Notes: generated from the letters alone by a model not told the origin. A stretch of 64,000 nucleotides of DNA from Desulfitobacterium_A nosdiversum (GCF_049860565.1 NZ_CP172056.1:248001-312000), one strand, 5' to 3'; shown: positions 8,544-15,632, counted from the stretch's first letter. Made by a program: numbers and translations.

Positions 8544-8723
8544 ATGCGTTTTGTTGTAAGCAAGGCAGGCACACTTCAAACAGCTCAACTAATGTCAGAA
8601 AAAGTATATCCTTCGGTTATTAGTGAATGCGCAACTAGAAAAATGACTCCCGAAGATTGGGAAAAATATGGGCCTTTAAATCCAATTAAGCATAAGGAAA
8701 TGCATAAATCGGGAAAAGTTTAA
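8544..8723 (+). CDS. Small hypothetical protein, 59 residues
   Basis: ATG at 8544 with GAAAGGATG upstream. It encodes MRFVVSKAGTLQTAQLMSEK ... TPEDWEKYGPLN ... HKSGKV, mixed charge, no membrane segment or signal peptide. A clean terminator follows 18 bp after the stop, which supports a real single-gene unit. It lies on the opposite strand from the phage structural genes. No family recognised. Confidence 0.55.
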   Translation: MRFVVSKAGTLQTAQLMSEKVYPSVISECATRKMTPEDWEKYGPLNPIKHKEMHKSGKV

Positions 8724-8740
8724 GAGATCTTATCTAACAC

Positions 8741-8774
8741 CCGGCCGTCAAATTTGCGGTCGGTTTTCTTTTTC
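8741..8774 (+). terminator. Rho-independent terminator after small gene
   Basis: CCGGCCG / CGGTCGG stem with a 9-nt loop and a TTTTCTTTTTC tail. Confidence 0.8.
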
Positions 8775-8881
8775 ATTGGTTCTTACATCTTTTCATCCAC
8801 ATCCCCGGCGTTTCCCATGGGAGTTGTCTCACCATGAGATATACTTTGACACTAGGGCCAAAGCCTCACATTGTAATAAGC

Positions 8882-9097
8882 TCATGCTTCTTGCGCTCTT
8901 TTTAATTTGTGGTACCTACGAGGACCGTTTTTAGCTCGATCTTCGCGAGTCTGCAACATTTTGATCTCTTGCTCCTGAAACCTAAACCGACAATCCCCAA
9001 GTTGTATAAGGTATTCCGCACCATTCCGGTACTTAACAAAGCCTTTCCCGAGCGAAGTTTGAACAAAATCTCCTGGTTCGAAGGTATGCTGTCTCAT
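8882..9097 (-). CDS. Hypothetical phage early protein, 71 residues
   Basis: Basic protein starting MRQHTFEPGDFVQTSLGKGF with a VKYRNGAEYLIQLGD segment, which suggests a small beta-barrel (SH3/KOW-like) followed by a basic helical tail. It is last of a compact minus-strand set (9749 to 8882) that starts at the Cro-like gene. The ATG lies 7 nt after the stop of the preceding 51-residue frame, with AAGGTGAGG as ribosome site. Function unknown. Confidence 0.6.
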   Translation of the reverse strand: MRQHTFEPGDFVQTSLGKGFVKYRNGAEYLIQLGDCRFRFQEQEIKMLQTREDRAKNGPRRYHKLKRAQEA

Positions 9098-9104
9098 GCG
9101 ATCC

Positions 9105-9260
9105 TCACCTTGCTTTCCTGTTCCCCATATCGATCACGTCGATCTGTTGAGGGAATCTCGCTTTCATCCGGGGGATCGCGATCTCTACACAACGTTGACA
9201 AGCCTTTGGCATAATCGGTCGGCTTTCTTCCACTGCGTTACGAGTTTGTTGATCTAACAT
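9105..9260 (-). CDS. Hypothetical phage early protein, 51 residues
   Basis: MLDQQTRNAVEESRPIMPKA-CQRC-VEIAIPRMKARFPQQ. The ATG at 9260 has the very strong site AAGGGAGGGG. One CxxC pair could bind metal or reflect a small zinc knuckle. It fills the gap between 9274 and 9097 exactly, completing a tightly packed early operon. Function unknown. Confidence 0.6.
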   Translation of the reverse strand: MLDQQTRNAVEESRPIMPKACQRCVEIAIPRMKARFPQQIDVIDMGNRKAR

Positions 9261-9273
9261 TCACGCCCCTCCC

Positions 9274-9465
9274 TTATATCACGATATCTTCATTATTATC
9301 AAATACTGGAATACAAAGTTCATGAGCTAAAGCGTTGGCTCTTTCGGTTGCTGCGTTAGTGCCGTCTCCTATAATTTCCGCTAAGACTTTACCATCCCCA
9401 GGCTCTTGACTGATGTCGATACGCTCGCCGTTTTGTGTGTTGACCTTTTGGCTCGAATCGGGCAA
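9274..9465 (-). CDS. Hypothetical phage early protein, 63 residues
   Basis: Acidic protein (MPDSSQKVNTQNGERIDIS ... ATERANALAHELCIPVFDNNEDIVI). The second half looks helical and then extended. It sits 14 bp after the Cro-like gene and in the same operon. No family recognised. Confidence 0.55.
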   Translation of the reverse strand: MPDSSQKVNTQNGERIDISQEPGDGKVLAEIIGDGTNAATERANALAHELCIPVFDNNEDIVI

Positions 9466-9479
9466 ACTAACATCTGTAA

Positions 9480-9749
9480 TTACATCGCCTCTTTTTTAGC
9501 AGGTCTGTTGTTGGGTATTTTTATCACCACTCCAGCCGAAAAAAAGAGGTCGTCGAAACTATACCCATCGCAGATCCTAAGTGCTCCCTCTATAAACTTT
9601 CTTCCTGAAGCTTGCTTGCCTTTGAGAACTCTGAGCAAATGCGAACGGTCAATGCCCATATCTCTTGCTGCAGACGTAATGTTCAAGTGTTTCTCATTAA
9701 GAATCTTAAGAAAGGATCTGGTATTAAGGGCTAGTTTATTCTTCATCAT
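9480..9749 (-). CDS. Cro-like helix-turn-helix regulator, 89 residues
   Basis: Residues 20-50 (HLNITSAARDMGIDRSHLLRVLKG) form a helix-turn-helix of the Cro/CI or XRE type. First gene of the leftward early operon, divergent from the repressor gene at 9932 and facing a shared operator array. By position it is the Cro counterpart or an early regulator. The double ATG at 9749/9746 follows AAAGGAGG. The C-terminal half (YSFDDLFFSAGVVIKIPNN) is not diagnostic. Confidence 0.7.
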   Translation of the reverse strand: MMKNKLALNTRSFLKILNEKHLNITSAARDMGIDRSHLLRVLKGKQASGRKFIEGALRICDGYSFDDLFFSAGVVIKIPNNRPAKKEAM

Positions 9750-9764
9750 TTACCTCCTTTCATT

Positions 9765-9876
9765 GTTGATTATTTTCCCCGCCGGACTCATTATTGCATT
9801 TATGGTGATAAAAGTCAACGACTATTGTTGATTATTTTCAACGGATTATTAAATACTTTTGTTGCAAAAAATCAAC
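9765..9876. promoter_or_regulatory. Prophage lysogeny-switch operators and early promoter
   Basis: Four related 15-16 bp sites lie between the divergent regulators: GTTGATTATTTTCCCC (9765-9780), GTGATAAAAGTCAAC (9805-9819), GTTGATTATTTTCAAC (9827-9842) and GTTGCAAAAAATCAAC (9861-9876). The last two are near-palindromes of the form GTTG-N8-CAAC. On the minus strand TTGACT (9813-9818) and AATAAT (9790-9795) are spaced by 17 bp, a good early promoter that overlaps the second site. The repressor at 9932 would therefore block leftward transcription by covering the -35 box. Confidence 0.8.
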
Positions 9877-9931
9877 ACCAATATTACTATTGACTTTAGA
9901 GTATATGTTTAGAAAACGAGGTGAATAAAGC

Positions 9932-10321
9932 GTGGAATTTGGTGAATATCTGAGGAATTTGATTGAGAATCGAGGCTATTCATACAGAAAGCTAGCAATG
10001 CTCGCCGATATTGACCATACGTATATTTCAAAAATCGTAAATGGCAAAATGGGACCACCATCACCGGATATACTTCAAAAGATGGCAAAACCGCTCGGCA
10101 TATCCTATGAAGAACTTATGAAAGCCGCAGGCTATCTTGATAAAGATAAAAATAAAGACTTCTGGACCCGCGAAAACGAACCCTCACCCCAAGAACTAGA
10201 GGAACTTCTAAAAAACAGTAACGTACAATTCGACGGAGCTCCTCTCGATGAAGCTGATAAGGAAGAAATCCTTGAATTTCTCCGCTTTGCCTGGCATAAA
10301 CTCCGCAGTAAAAAAAAGTAG
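9932..10321 (+). CDS. CI-like phage repressor, XRE family
   Basis: 129 residues. Residues 5-65 are a clear XRE/HTH_3 domain (FGEYLRNLIENRGYSYRKLA, MLADIDHTYISKIVNGKM, PSPDILQKMAKPLGISYEEL). The C-terminal part is acidic and helical and lacks a LexA-type peptidase fold, so repression would be lifted by a partner protease, matching the ImmA/IrrE-type gene directly downstream, as in ICEBs1 ImmR/ImmA. GTG start with AACGAGGTGA upstream. The operators at 9765-9876 are its likely sites. The stop codon is inside a terminator-like stem. Confidence 0.88.
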   Translation: MEFGEYLRNLIENRGYSYRKLAMLADIDHTYISKIVNGKMGPPSPDILQKMAKPLGISYEELMKAAGYLDKDKNKDFWTRENEPSPQELEELLKNSNVQFDGAPLDEADKEEILEFLRFAWHKLRSKKK

Positions 10322-10354
10322 CTACTCCATTGTTAGAATGGAAGTAGCTACTTT
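10317..10354 (+). terminator. Hairpin at end of repressor gene
   Basis: AGTAGCTACT-CCAT and ATGG-AAGTAGCTACT form a long stem with a 7-nt loop, starting inside the repressor stop codon and followed by TTTCAT. It is probably a partial terminator that reduces protease expression relative to repressor. Confidence 0.65.
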
Positions 10355-10397
10355 CATATACTGAACTATCGACAGAAATAGACATAAGGTGAGAAAT

Positions 10398-10814
10398 ATG
10401 GATTATATTCGTCAATCGGTTGAGAGTTTAATGGCAAAGTATAGAACCAATGATCCTTACCAGCTCGCTAAAGAAATGGATATTGAGGTTATACCCTATT
10501 CGTTTTCGCATATCAAAGGTCTTGTTATCAATATGTACGGCAAAATCATTATTGCTCTCAATTCCAATCATCCTGAAATCTTGCAAAGGGCAGCACTCGC
10601 TCACGAATTAGGCCATTTTACTCTCTCTCCTACCGGGGTAGGCTATTTCTTTCTTAGCGACCATACCTTAATGGAATCAAAGGTCGAATATGAAGCTAAC
10701 CGATTTATGGTGGAACTTCTGGCTGGCGAAGAAGAGCCAAACATCAACGAGACAATTGGACAATTTGCTACGCGGCTGGGAATACCAAGGGAAATGATTC
10801 GGCTTATAAAGTAA
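10398..10814 (+). CDS. immA: ImmA/IrrE-type metallopeptidase
   Basis: 138 residues from the ATG at 10398 (AAGGTGAG upstream; a GTG at 10389 is in frame but overlaps the ribosome site). The zinc-protease motif AALAHELGHF (HExxH) lies near residue 70, with a downstream VEYEANRFMVELL glutamate as third ligand, as in the IrrE/ImmA family. Family members cleave the CI-like repressor to induce a mobile element. Position right after the repressor supports that role here. Confidence 0.9.
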   Translation: MDYIRQSVESLMAKYRTNDPYQLAKEMDIEVIPYSFSHIKGLVINMYGKIIIALNSNHPEILQRAALAHELGHFTLSPTGVGYFFLSDHTLMESKVEYEANRFMVELLAGEEEPNINETIGQFATRLGIPREMIRLIK

Positions 10815-10922
10815 TGTGGCCGAGAGTAGGCATAACTTGGAATGAGCCGGTCGTCAATTCGATTCCGACCATCGGCTCCAGTAATTTCAGAGCTTTTAAA
10901 GCTATCTTTTATACCAATATGA

Positions 10923-10972
10923 AGATAGTCCTCGCAGGATTATATGATCCTCGGGACTATCTTTTTTCCTTT
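10923..10972 (+). terminator. Strong terminator closing prophage regulatory operon
   Basis: AGATAGTCC...GGATtataTGATCC...GGACTATCT forms a long stem followed by TTTTTTCC. The interval 10815-11112 holds nothing else I can support, including no attachment-site repeat. Confidence 0.85.
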
Positions 10973-11112
10973 TTAATACTCTCCAAATCTAGCACTATAC
11001 AATTTAGATCTACTGAATAGAAACCAGATATACCTCGACTTAAAATAAAAAGGGATATGCTTATTTCTGTCGAAAATACTAAAAAAGGCCGACTTGGGGG
11101 TGAACACTCACA

Positions 11113-12183
11113 GTGATACAACCGGGGCAATATCTCCAATTTACGACAAACTCTCCCCTTTATCAAGATACATACAAAGCTCAAGTTCAGGCTGTCTTTC
11201 CTGATCGCATAGAGCTTCTCCTTCCCTTGTATCACGGCTATCTTCTTTTACTAACAGTTGGTACGGAAATCCGTTGGTTATCCCCCGGGCTGGAACACTG
11301 TGTTTCAACCATCCTGTCCAGAGCAACCCAAAGTTGGAGCACTACTCTGCCTCAAGCCGCTTCTGCAACTCATGCTGCTAAAGTCGTTGCCGTAGGAAGT
11401 GGTAAAGGGGGCGTGGGCAAAACAACCTTCTCCATTAATTTAGGTCTGGCACTAAGTCAATTAGGCCATCGCGTCATTCTCCTCGATGCAGATCTCGGCA
11501 TGGCTAACATTGATGTACTTCTTGGACTTGAGGGCTCTTTAAACCTCAGCCATGTCATTGCCGGGACGCATTCTTTAAAAGAAATACTTCAAAAAGGCCC
11601 AGGTGGACTCCAGGTTCTGGCTGGCTCCAGCGGTATTAGCAGTTTAACCCAGTTGGACTCTATCAAATTTAATCGTCTATCAGCTGGCTTTCGAGATTTG
11701 GAATCAGACTGTGATATCTTAATATTGGATACAGGAGCTGGAATTTCAGAATTAGTTATTAAGTTCCTTAGCGTGGCTGATGAACTTATTCTTCTCTCTA
11801 ATCCGGAACCCCATGCTCTAATGGATGCTTATTCCTTATTAAAAGTCCTTGCCAATCAGAATCCGGAAATTCGGCCCCATATTGTCATGAATCGCTGCGA
11901 ATCAGAATCTGAGGCACGGAAGAGCACCCGTACGCTCATGGACGCCTTAAAGCATTTTTTAAATTTGGATCCTATTGACTTGGGCTGGCTCCCTGTTGAT
12001 CCATGGATTCCCCGTTCTCTTAAAGAACGCTTTCCTCTCTTTCTATCTCATCCAAATATCGATTTTTCCCGTCATATCCTCCGAATGGCCCAAACTATCG
12101 GGGGAAAAACATCTCAACCTGTACCTAACGAAGGAATCCTGTCTTTTTGGGATAAACTTCGAAAGCGCATAGGGATACAGTAA
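11113..12183 (+). CDS. flhG: FlhG/MinD-family ATPase with N-terminal PilZN-like domain
   Basis: 356 residues. Residues 90-340 are a ParA/MinD P-loop ATPase: deviant Walker A SGKGGVGKTT (96-105), LLDADLGMANID, and a LILDTGAGIS Walker B segment. The LxxVAG and NRCESESEA segments are typical of FlhG/YlxH, which sets flagellar number with FlhF. Residues 1-60 (PGQYLQFTTNS...YKAQVQAVFPDRIEL) look like the YcgR/PilZN beta-barrel seen in flagellar brake proteins; that assignment is weaker. GTG start after GGGGGTG. No flagellar genes are adjacent, so it is an orphan here, and the fused N-terminus is unusual for FlhG. Confidence 0.85.
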   Translation: MIQPGQYLQFTTNSPLYQDTYKAQVQAVFPDRIELLLPLYHGYLLLLTVGTEIRWLSPGLEHCVSTILSRATQSWSTTLPQAASATHAAKVVAVGSGKGGVGKTTFSINLGLALSQLGHRVILLDADLGMANIDVLLGLEGSLNLSHVIAGTHSLKEILQKGPGGLQVLAGSSGISSLTQLDSIKFNRLSAGFRDLESDCDILILDTGAGISELVIKFLSVADELILLSNPEPHALMDAYSLLKVLANQNPEIRPHIVMNRCESESEARKSTRTLMDALKHFLNLDPIDLGWLPVDPWIPRSLKERFPLFLSHPNIDFSRHILRMAQTIGGKTSQPVPNEGILSFWDKLRKRIGIQ

Positions 12184-12222
12184 AAAAGGACGCTTAAGCC
12201 ACCTGCTTAACGTCCTTTTTTT
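12182..12222. terminator. Bidirectional terminator
   Basis: AAAAAAGGACG...CGTCCTTTTTTT with TTAAGC internal pairing; it serves both the FlhG-like gene and the convergent ferredoxin gene. Confidence 0.85.
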
Positions 12223-12231
12223 AAACCTCTC

Positions 12232-13233
12232 TCAGAAGTGATTAAACTGTTCCGCAAAAGGAATTAACTTTTTATATACTTCAGTGGAAATTCCATTCTC
12301 CCAGTGACCACTTAACTTAGCTGCTCCAATAAAGGCAATCCAAAAAATGATAACCCCAAGAGCTAATCTCCTTTGCGACCAGAAAAAAAAGGGTCTCGGA
12401 GGATCAAACTTTAAGGCGTTACGTACAGGGCACTGCTCAATACAATTTAAACACCCTGAGCACTCTGGAGACGATACGTTTAGCGATTTGTCCACTTCAA
12501 TACGATTCGGACAAGCAATAGAACATTTTTTACAGGATATACACAAGTCAGGATTCCTTCGTATCTTCCAAGGACTTACCATACTCAATAATCCAAGCAG
12601 TGCTCCATAGGGACATAGATATCGGCACCAAAAATTCTTAATAAGAATGGAAAGAATTATCAATCCAGCGATGACACTTATTCCAATCCCAGAAATATTC
12701 TTGAAAAAGTTAAGCATTTTGACATCTGCAATGATATTATAAGGAGTTTGTAAAAAGGCATAAGCTGCTGCCCCATCCATCAAAACGAAAATAAAAAAGA
12801 TAAAGAACGCGAGAATAAAGTATTTAAGAGAACGAAGAAAATAATCGAGCCAACGTGGAACGGTGAAATTTCTACCAAAAACTTTCTGACCTAAAAGTGC
12901 GAGCCCTTCAGACAACGTGCCGAATGGACAAATCCAGGAGCAGAATACTCTTTTCCATAAAATCGAAAGGCTTATCGCCGCTAAAAAGATCATAAGACCT
13001 GCTGGATGAATCTGGTCAAAGACCCCGTTAGCTATCCAAGATTTTAACGCAACTAAAGCACTAATGGGTAGAAATGCCTCCACTCCAGCAGGTCTTGACG
13101 TGATCTGCTGTGCATCTGCCCCAGAAACGCTATTAACGAAACGAATAAACTGAACTCCGATCATTATACATAGAATGGCAAAGATCAATTGGCAGATTCT
13201 CCGCCAAAGATAAACATTTTTTCCCTTTAGCAT
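12232..13233 (-). CDS. NapH-like membrane-bound 4Fe-4S protein
   Basis: 333 residues with about five membrane segments. Two cytosolic motifs typical of the NapH/NosR/CcoG group are present, FCSWICPFGTLSEG (about 107-120) and WCRYLCPYGALLG (about 213-225). Two ferredoxin clusters follow: CISCKKCSIACP and CSGCLNCIEQCP. Such proteins move electrons from menaquinol or ferredoxin to exported reductases. No periplasmic nitrate reductase gene is next to it, so the partner is unknown. The diverging gene at 13457 also encodes a ferredoxin-type protein. ATG with AAAGGGGAAG. Confidence 0.85.
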   Translation of the reverse strand: MLKGKNVYLWRRICQLIFAILCIMIGVQFIRFVNSVSGADAQQITSRPAGVEAFLPISALVALKSWIANGVFDQIHPAGLMIFLAAISLSILWKRVFCSWICPFGTLSEGLALLGQKVFGRNFTVPRWLDYFLRSLKYFILAFFIFFIFVLMDGAAAYAFLQTPYNIIADVKMLNFFKNISGIGISVIAGLIILSILIKNFWCRYLCPYGALLGLLSMVSPWKIRRNPDLCISCKKCSIACPNRIEVDKSLNVSSPECSGCLNCIEQCPVRNALKFDPPRPFFFWSQRRLALGVIIFWIAFIGAAKLSGHWENGISTEVYKKLIPFAEQFNHF

Positions 13234-13456
13234 GACTTCCCCTTTCGCCGCCCTGTTTCAAATTGATTCTTGAGGTATTTGCATATATACATACTATACT
13301 TTAAAAAAGCATAAAAACGTGACCCCAATCACATTGCATATAGAAGCGATTATTAATTATAAAATTTTTTAACAATATGTGACTTGAAACACAGTTTAAT
13401 CCCTTAATCACTTGTTAAAATTTTATTACCTTAAGCATAAACAAACGGAGGTCACG

Positions 13457-13975
13457 ATGGGTAAATTACCTAACTATTTATTAGAGCATTGCCGTCAAAA
13501 TTGTTCTTTAGCTGCGATGGATTGGTCCGAGTATTACCAAGAGCTTGAGATAGGACTTCAGGAACTTAACCTTAGTACGATATTTAAAGAACGTTTTCGA
13601 CCGTATCTTTTTCACCATATTCCTAAAATAGCTTTGGCAGGATGCCCCAATGGATGTTCTCAGCCACAAATTAAGGATATCGGAGTTACCGGTTTTATTA
13701 CTCCTCAACTTTCTGAGAATTCCTGTTCAGGATGCCAAACGTGTATCGCCGCCTGTTCAGAAAAGGCAATTACCTGGCATGATGAGGGAATAGTAATTGA
13801 TCCTCTTCTTTGTGTATCCTGTGGAATGTGTATTCGCAGTTGTCCGACTGAAAAAATTATTCCGAAAGAATCAGGTTGGCTGCTTAGTTTAGGAGGGCGC
13901 TTAGGTCGTCATCCTAAATTCGCTAAAATCATGGGAAAAGTCAGAACCGGGAAGAAGCTAAAAACTGGATCTTAG
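13457..13975 (+). CDS. Siroheme-reductase-like ferredoxin with candidate -1 frameshift
   Basis: 172 residues in the first frame from the ATG at 13457 (ACGGAGGTC upstream). It carries a GCPNGCSQP motif like the second half of the [4Fe-4S]/siroheme site of AsrC and dissimilatory sulfite reductases. Two ferredoxin clusters follow: CSGCQTCIAACS and CVSCGMCIRSCP. The first half of the siroheme site is missing, so full sulfite or nitrite reductase activity is doubtful. At the 3' end the frame breaks: after KIMGK, the -1 frame continues as QNREEAKNWILGILRDYCSE and on through NEERLTHYLERTKFNA to TAA at 14056-14058, which looks like the normal tail of this family. The heptamer GGGAAAA (13933-13939) sits exactly at the join. 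Either programmed frameshifting or a one-base mutation; see findings. Confidence 0.75.
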   Translation: MGKLPNYLLEHCRQNCSLAAMDWSEYYQELEIGLQELNLSTIFKERFRPYLFHHIPKIALAGCPNGCSQPQIKDIGVTGFITPQLSENSCSGCQTCIAACSEKAITWHDEGIVIDPLLCVSCGMCIRSCPTEKIIPKESGWLLSLGGRLGRHPKFAKIMGKVRTGKKLKTGS

Positions 13976-14137
13976 GTATTCTTCGTGACTATTGTTCAGA
14001 AGGATTAAATGAAGAAAGGCTTACCCATTATCTTGAACGCACGAAATTTAATGCGTAATTATAGAGTTTATAAATTTAAAAGCTATATTTTAATGAGATA
14101 CGAATGAGATACACAACTTTATAGAGCAATTTTTTTA

Positions 14138-14166
14138 TTGACTATTGTCTGATAAAGTCGTATTAT
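14138..14166 (+). promoter_or_regulatory. Consensus-like sigma-A promoter
   Basis: TTGACT (14138-14143), 17-bp spacer, TATTAT (14161-14166). Transcription would start near 14173 and run to the terminator at 14423-14462, giving a transcript of about 290 nt. Confidence 0.8.
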
Positions 14167-14203
14167 GTGGTTTAAAAACGGAAAAGAGGCTTTTTTTTTA
14201 GTA

Positions 14204-14395
14204 GTGATTTGGAAAATTGTATGTGGCTTTTACGATACAGGAGCATGTAAAAGTAAAATCAAACGAAATCGAGATTGTCCCATGTGTTGTCGAACTTGTG
14301 GTATTCATTGTTCAAGTAATAGTGCATTTTGCTTCATGTCCTATAAAAAAGGAGAAGGATGGTGTGAAACACATCTTTGGGATAAAGAAGATTGA
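14204..14395 (+). CDS. Possible small Cys-rich protein (or small RNA)
   Basis: From a GTG at 14204 the frame encodes 63 residues with nine cysteines after the start (VCGFYDTGACKSK, RDCPMCCRTCGIHC, GEGWCETHLW), resembling a compact zinc-binding fold. An ATG in the same frame at 14165 lies inside the -10 box, so it cannot be used from this promoter. The ribosome site (AAAGAGG) is far from the GTG. An overlapping frame from 14217 is also open, and no family is recognised. The unit could instead make a small RNA of about 290 nt. Promoter and terminator are clear; the product is not. Confidence 0.35.
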   Translation: MIWKIVCGFYDTGACKSKIKRNRDCPMCCRTCGIHCSSNSAFCFMSYKKGEGWCETHLWDKED

Positions 14396-14422
14396 AACCT
14401 TACCATTAAAAAATGGATTTCT

Positions 14423-14462
14423 AAGGAGTTAGATGTTATATCTAGCTCCTTTAGATTTTTTA
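14423..14462 (+). terminator. Terminator of Cys-rich unit
   Basis: AAGGAGTTAGAT / ATCTAGCTCCTT stem with 5-nt loop, followed by TTAGATTTTTTA. Confidence 0.8.
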
Positions 14463-14511
14463 CAAGCTCTAAAAAATTTTTTAAAATTTGTACTTTTTTT
14501 CTCATAGTATA

Positions 14512-14540
14512 TTGTGAAAAATCCCATTATCACATATAAT
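14512..14540 (+). promoter_or_regulatory. Sigma-A promoter of CDGSH-like gene
   Basis: TTGTGA (14512-14517), 17-bp spacer, perfect TATAAT (14535-14540), about 40 bp upstream of the ATG. Confidence 0.75.
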
Positions 14541-14579
14541 GAAGTCAGGAAAAACATCTTTGAAAGGAAGCGATTTTAA

Positions 14580-14744
14580 ATGGAAAAATTCAATAATGGC
14601 AAGCCTTTTACTTACACTATCTTGGATAAGCCTTTTGTTGGCCCCCATGGTAAAGAAAATGAAAAGTTTGCGCTATGCCCCTATGGTAAATCCACCAATT
14701 TGCCGTTTTGCGATCACTGTAAAAACCCGACTCCTCGAAAATAA
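14580..14744 (+). CDS. CDGSH-like iron-sulfur or metal-binding microprotein
   Basis: 54 residues, MEKFNNGKPFTYTILDKPFV, then FALCPYGKSTNLPFCDHCKN. The spacing C-x-x-x-K-S-T-x-x-P-F-C-D resembles the CDGSH [2Fe-2S] family (C-x-C-x2-S/T-x3-P-x-C-D-G-S-H). Here the second ligand Cys is Tyr35, and the GSH end is replaced by H46-C47. The ligand set would thus be C33, C44 and H46/C47, altered from the canonical 3Cys-1His. ATG preceded by AAAGGAAG; own promoter (14512) and terminator (14779). Confidence 0.75.
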   Translation: MEKFNNGKPFTYTILDKPFVGPHGKENEKFALCPYGKSTNLPFCDHCKNPTPRK

Positions 14745-14778
14745 TGAGCAGCTGCAATTTTGAAATTTGTTTCAATCA

Positions 14779-14834
14779 ATGCTCACCTCAGAGTAAACAG
14801 GTAAGTTAAAACCTATACTCGTGGGGTGAGCATT
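14779..14834 (+). terminator. Terminator after CDGSH-like gene
   Basis: AATGCTCACC...GGTGAGCATT stem followed by CTTTATCT; the long loop contains a minor stem (AACAGGT/ACCT). It may also serve the convergent hydrolase gene. Confidence 0.7.
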
Positions 14835-14862
14835 CTTTATCTATAATCTGTTTATTTAGTTT

Positions 14863-15621
14863 TTAAAAACGTTTAAGGAATTCTACAATTACCTTATTAA
14901 CCTCTGCAGGGTTTTCCTGCATACTCATATGCCCTGCTTGGGGAATAATTTTAAGCTCAGACTTAGGCAGAGCCTCATGAAGAGCTTGTGAATATTTAAG
15001 AGGAGTCATACGATCTTCCTCTCCGCAAAGAATATATGCTTCTAAATTTATGTTTTGTATCTCTTTGCTCCGATCAAAAGCATCGCATGCTTGAAAATCA
15101 GCAAAATACACCTGAGGTATGATACTCTTCATATTCTCTTTGGCCTTGTCGAGAACTTCTGGGGAACAATTCTGGCAATAAAGATAGGGAATAATATCGA
15201 AAGGGAGAATTCTTTTGGCCAGTTGCTCAAGCATTTCTTTTTTCACGCGAAGACGTGACCCTGTATCCACTAATATTATTCCTTTAAGCCATTCAGGATT
15301 AGCTAAAACACACTCTAAAACAACTCCGCCGCCCATTGAATGCCCTGCCAGAATCACGGATTTCAATTCCAAGGTGCGAACAAATTCATCTATAAATTGA
15401 CTATATTCCGCAATCGTATTAGCAGGATATCCTTCTGAATTCCCATGTCCGGGGAGATCCAGAGCCAATAATGGATAGTCCTTAATCTGAGAAAGCTGGT
15501 TCAGCCAAACTTCACTTGTCCCTCCTGCCCCATGAATCAATAGGATAACGCTATCATTAGGGTTTGCTGTGATACTCTGATCATAATAAATCTTCTTTCC
15601 ACTAACTTTACAGTACGCCAA
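14863..15621 (-). CDS. Alpha/beta hydrolase
   Basis: 252 residues with the full alpha/beta-hydrolase signature. The oxyanion loop is LIHGAGGTSEVW (29-40), the nucleophile elbow LAGHSMGGG has Ser95, the acid lies in GEEDRMTP (about 210-217) and the His in QAGHMSM (about 235). Substrate unknown; candidates are esters or lactones. TTG start with GGGGGT upstream. Twelve base pairs separate it from the upstream phoH gene, so both are probably one transcript. Confidence 0.88.
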   Translation of the reverse strand: MAYCKVSGKKIYYDQSITANPNDSVILLIHGAGGTSEVWLNQLSQIKDYPLLALDLPGHGNSEGYPANTIAEYSQFIDEFVRTLELKSVILAGHSMGGGVVLECVLANPEWLKGIILVDTGSRLRVKKEMLEQLAKRILPFDIIPYLYCQNCSPEVLDKAKENMKSIIPQVYFADFQACDAFDRSKEIQNINLEAYILCGEEDRMTPLKYSQALHEALPKSELKIIPQAGHMSMQENPAEVNKVIVEFLKRF

Positions 15622-15632
15622 CAGGATACCCC

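Noticed and set aside
2722..10814. Phage-tail-like bacteriocin (tailocin)
   Set aside because: A tailocin needs sheath/tube, tape measure and baseplate genes; none is present.
14217..14432. Alternative 71-residue frame overlapping the Cys-rich frame
   Set aside because: Poor start (TTG without ribosome site), Val-rich composition typical of a shadow frame; kept only as a remark.
14539..14763. 74-residue frame over the CDGSH-like gene
   Set aside because: It begins at the promoter -10 region, lacks a ribosome site, and the other frame has a recognisable metal-binding motif with AAGGAAG.
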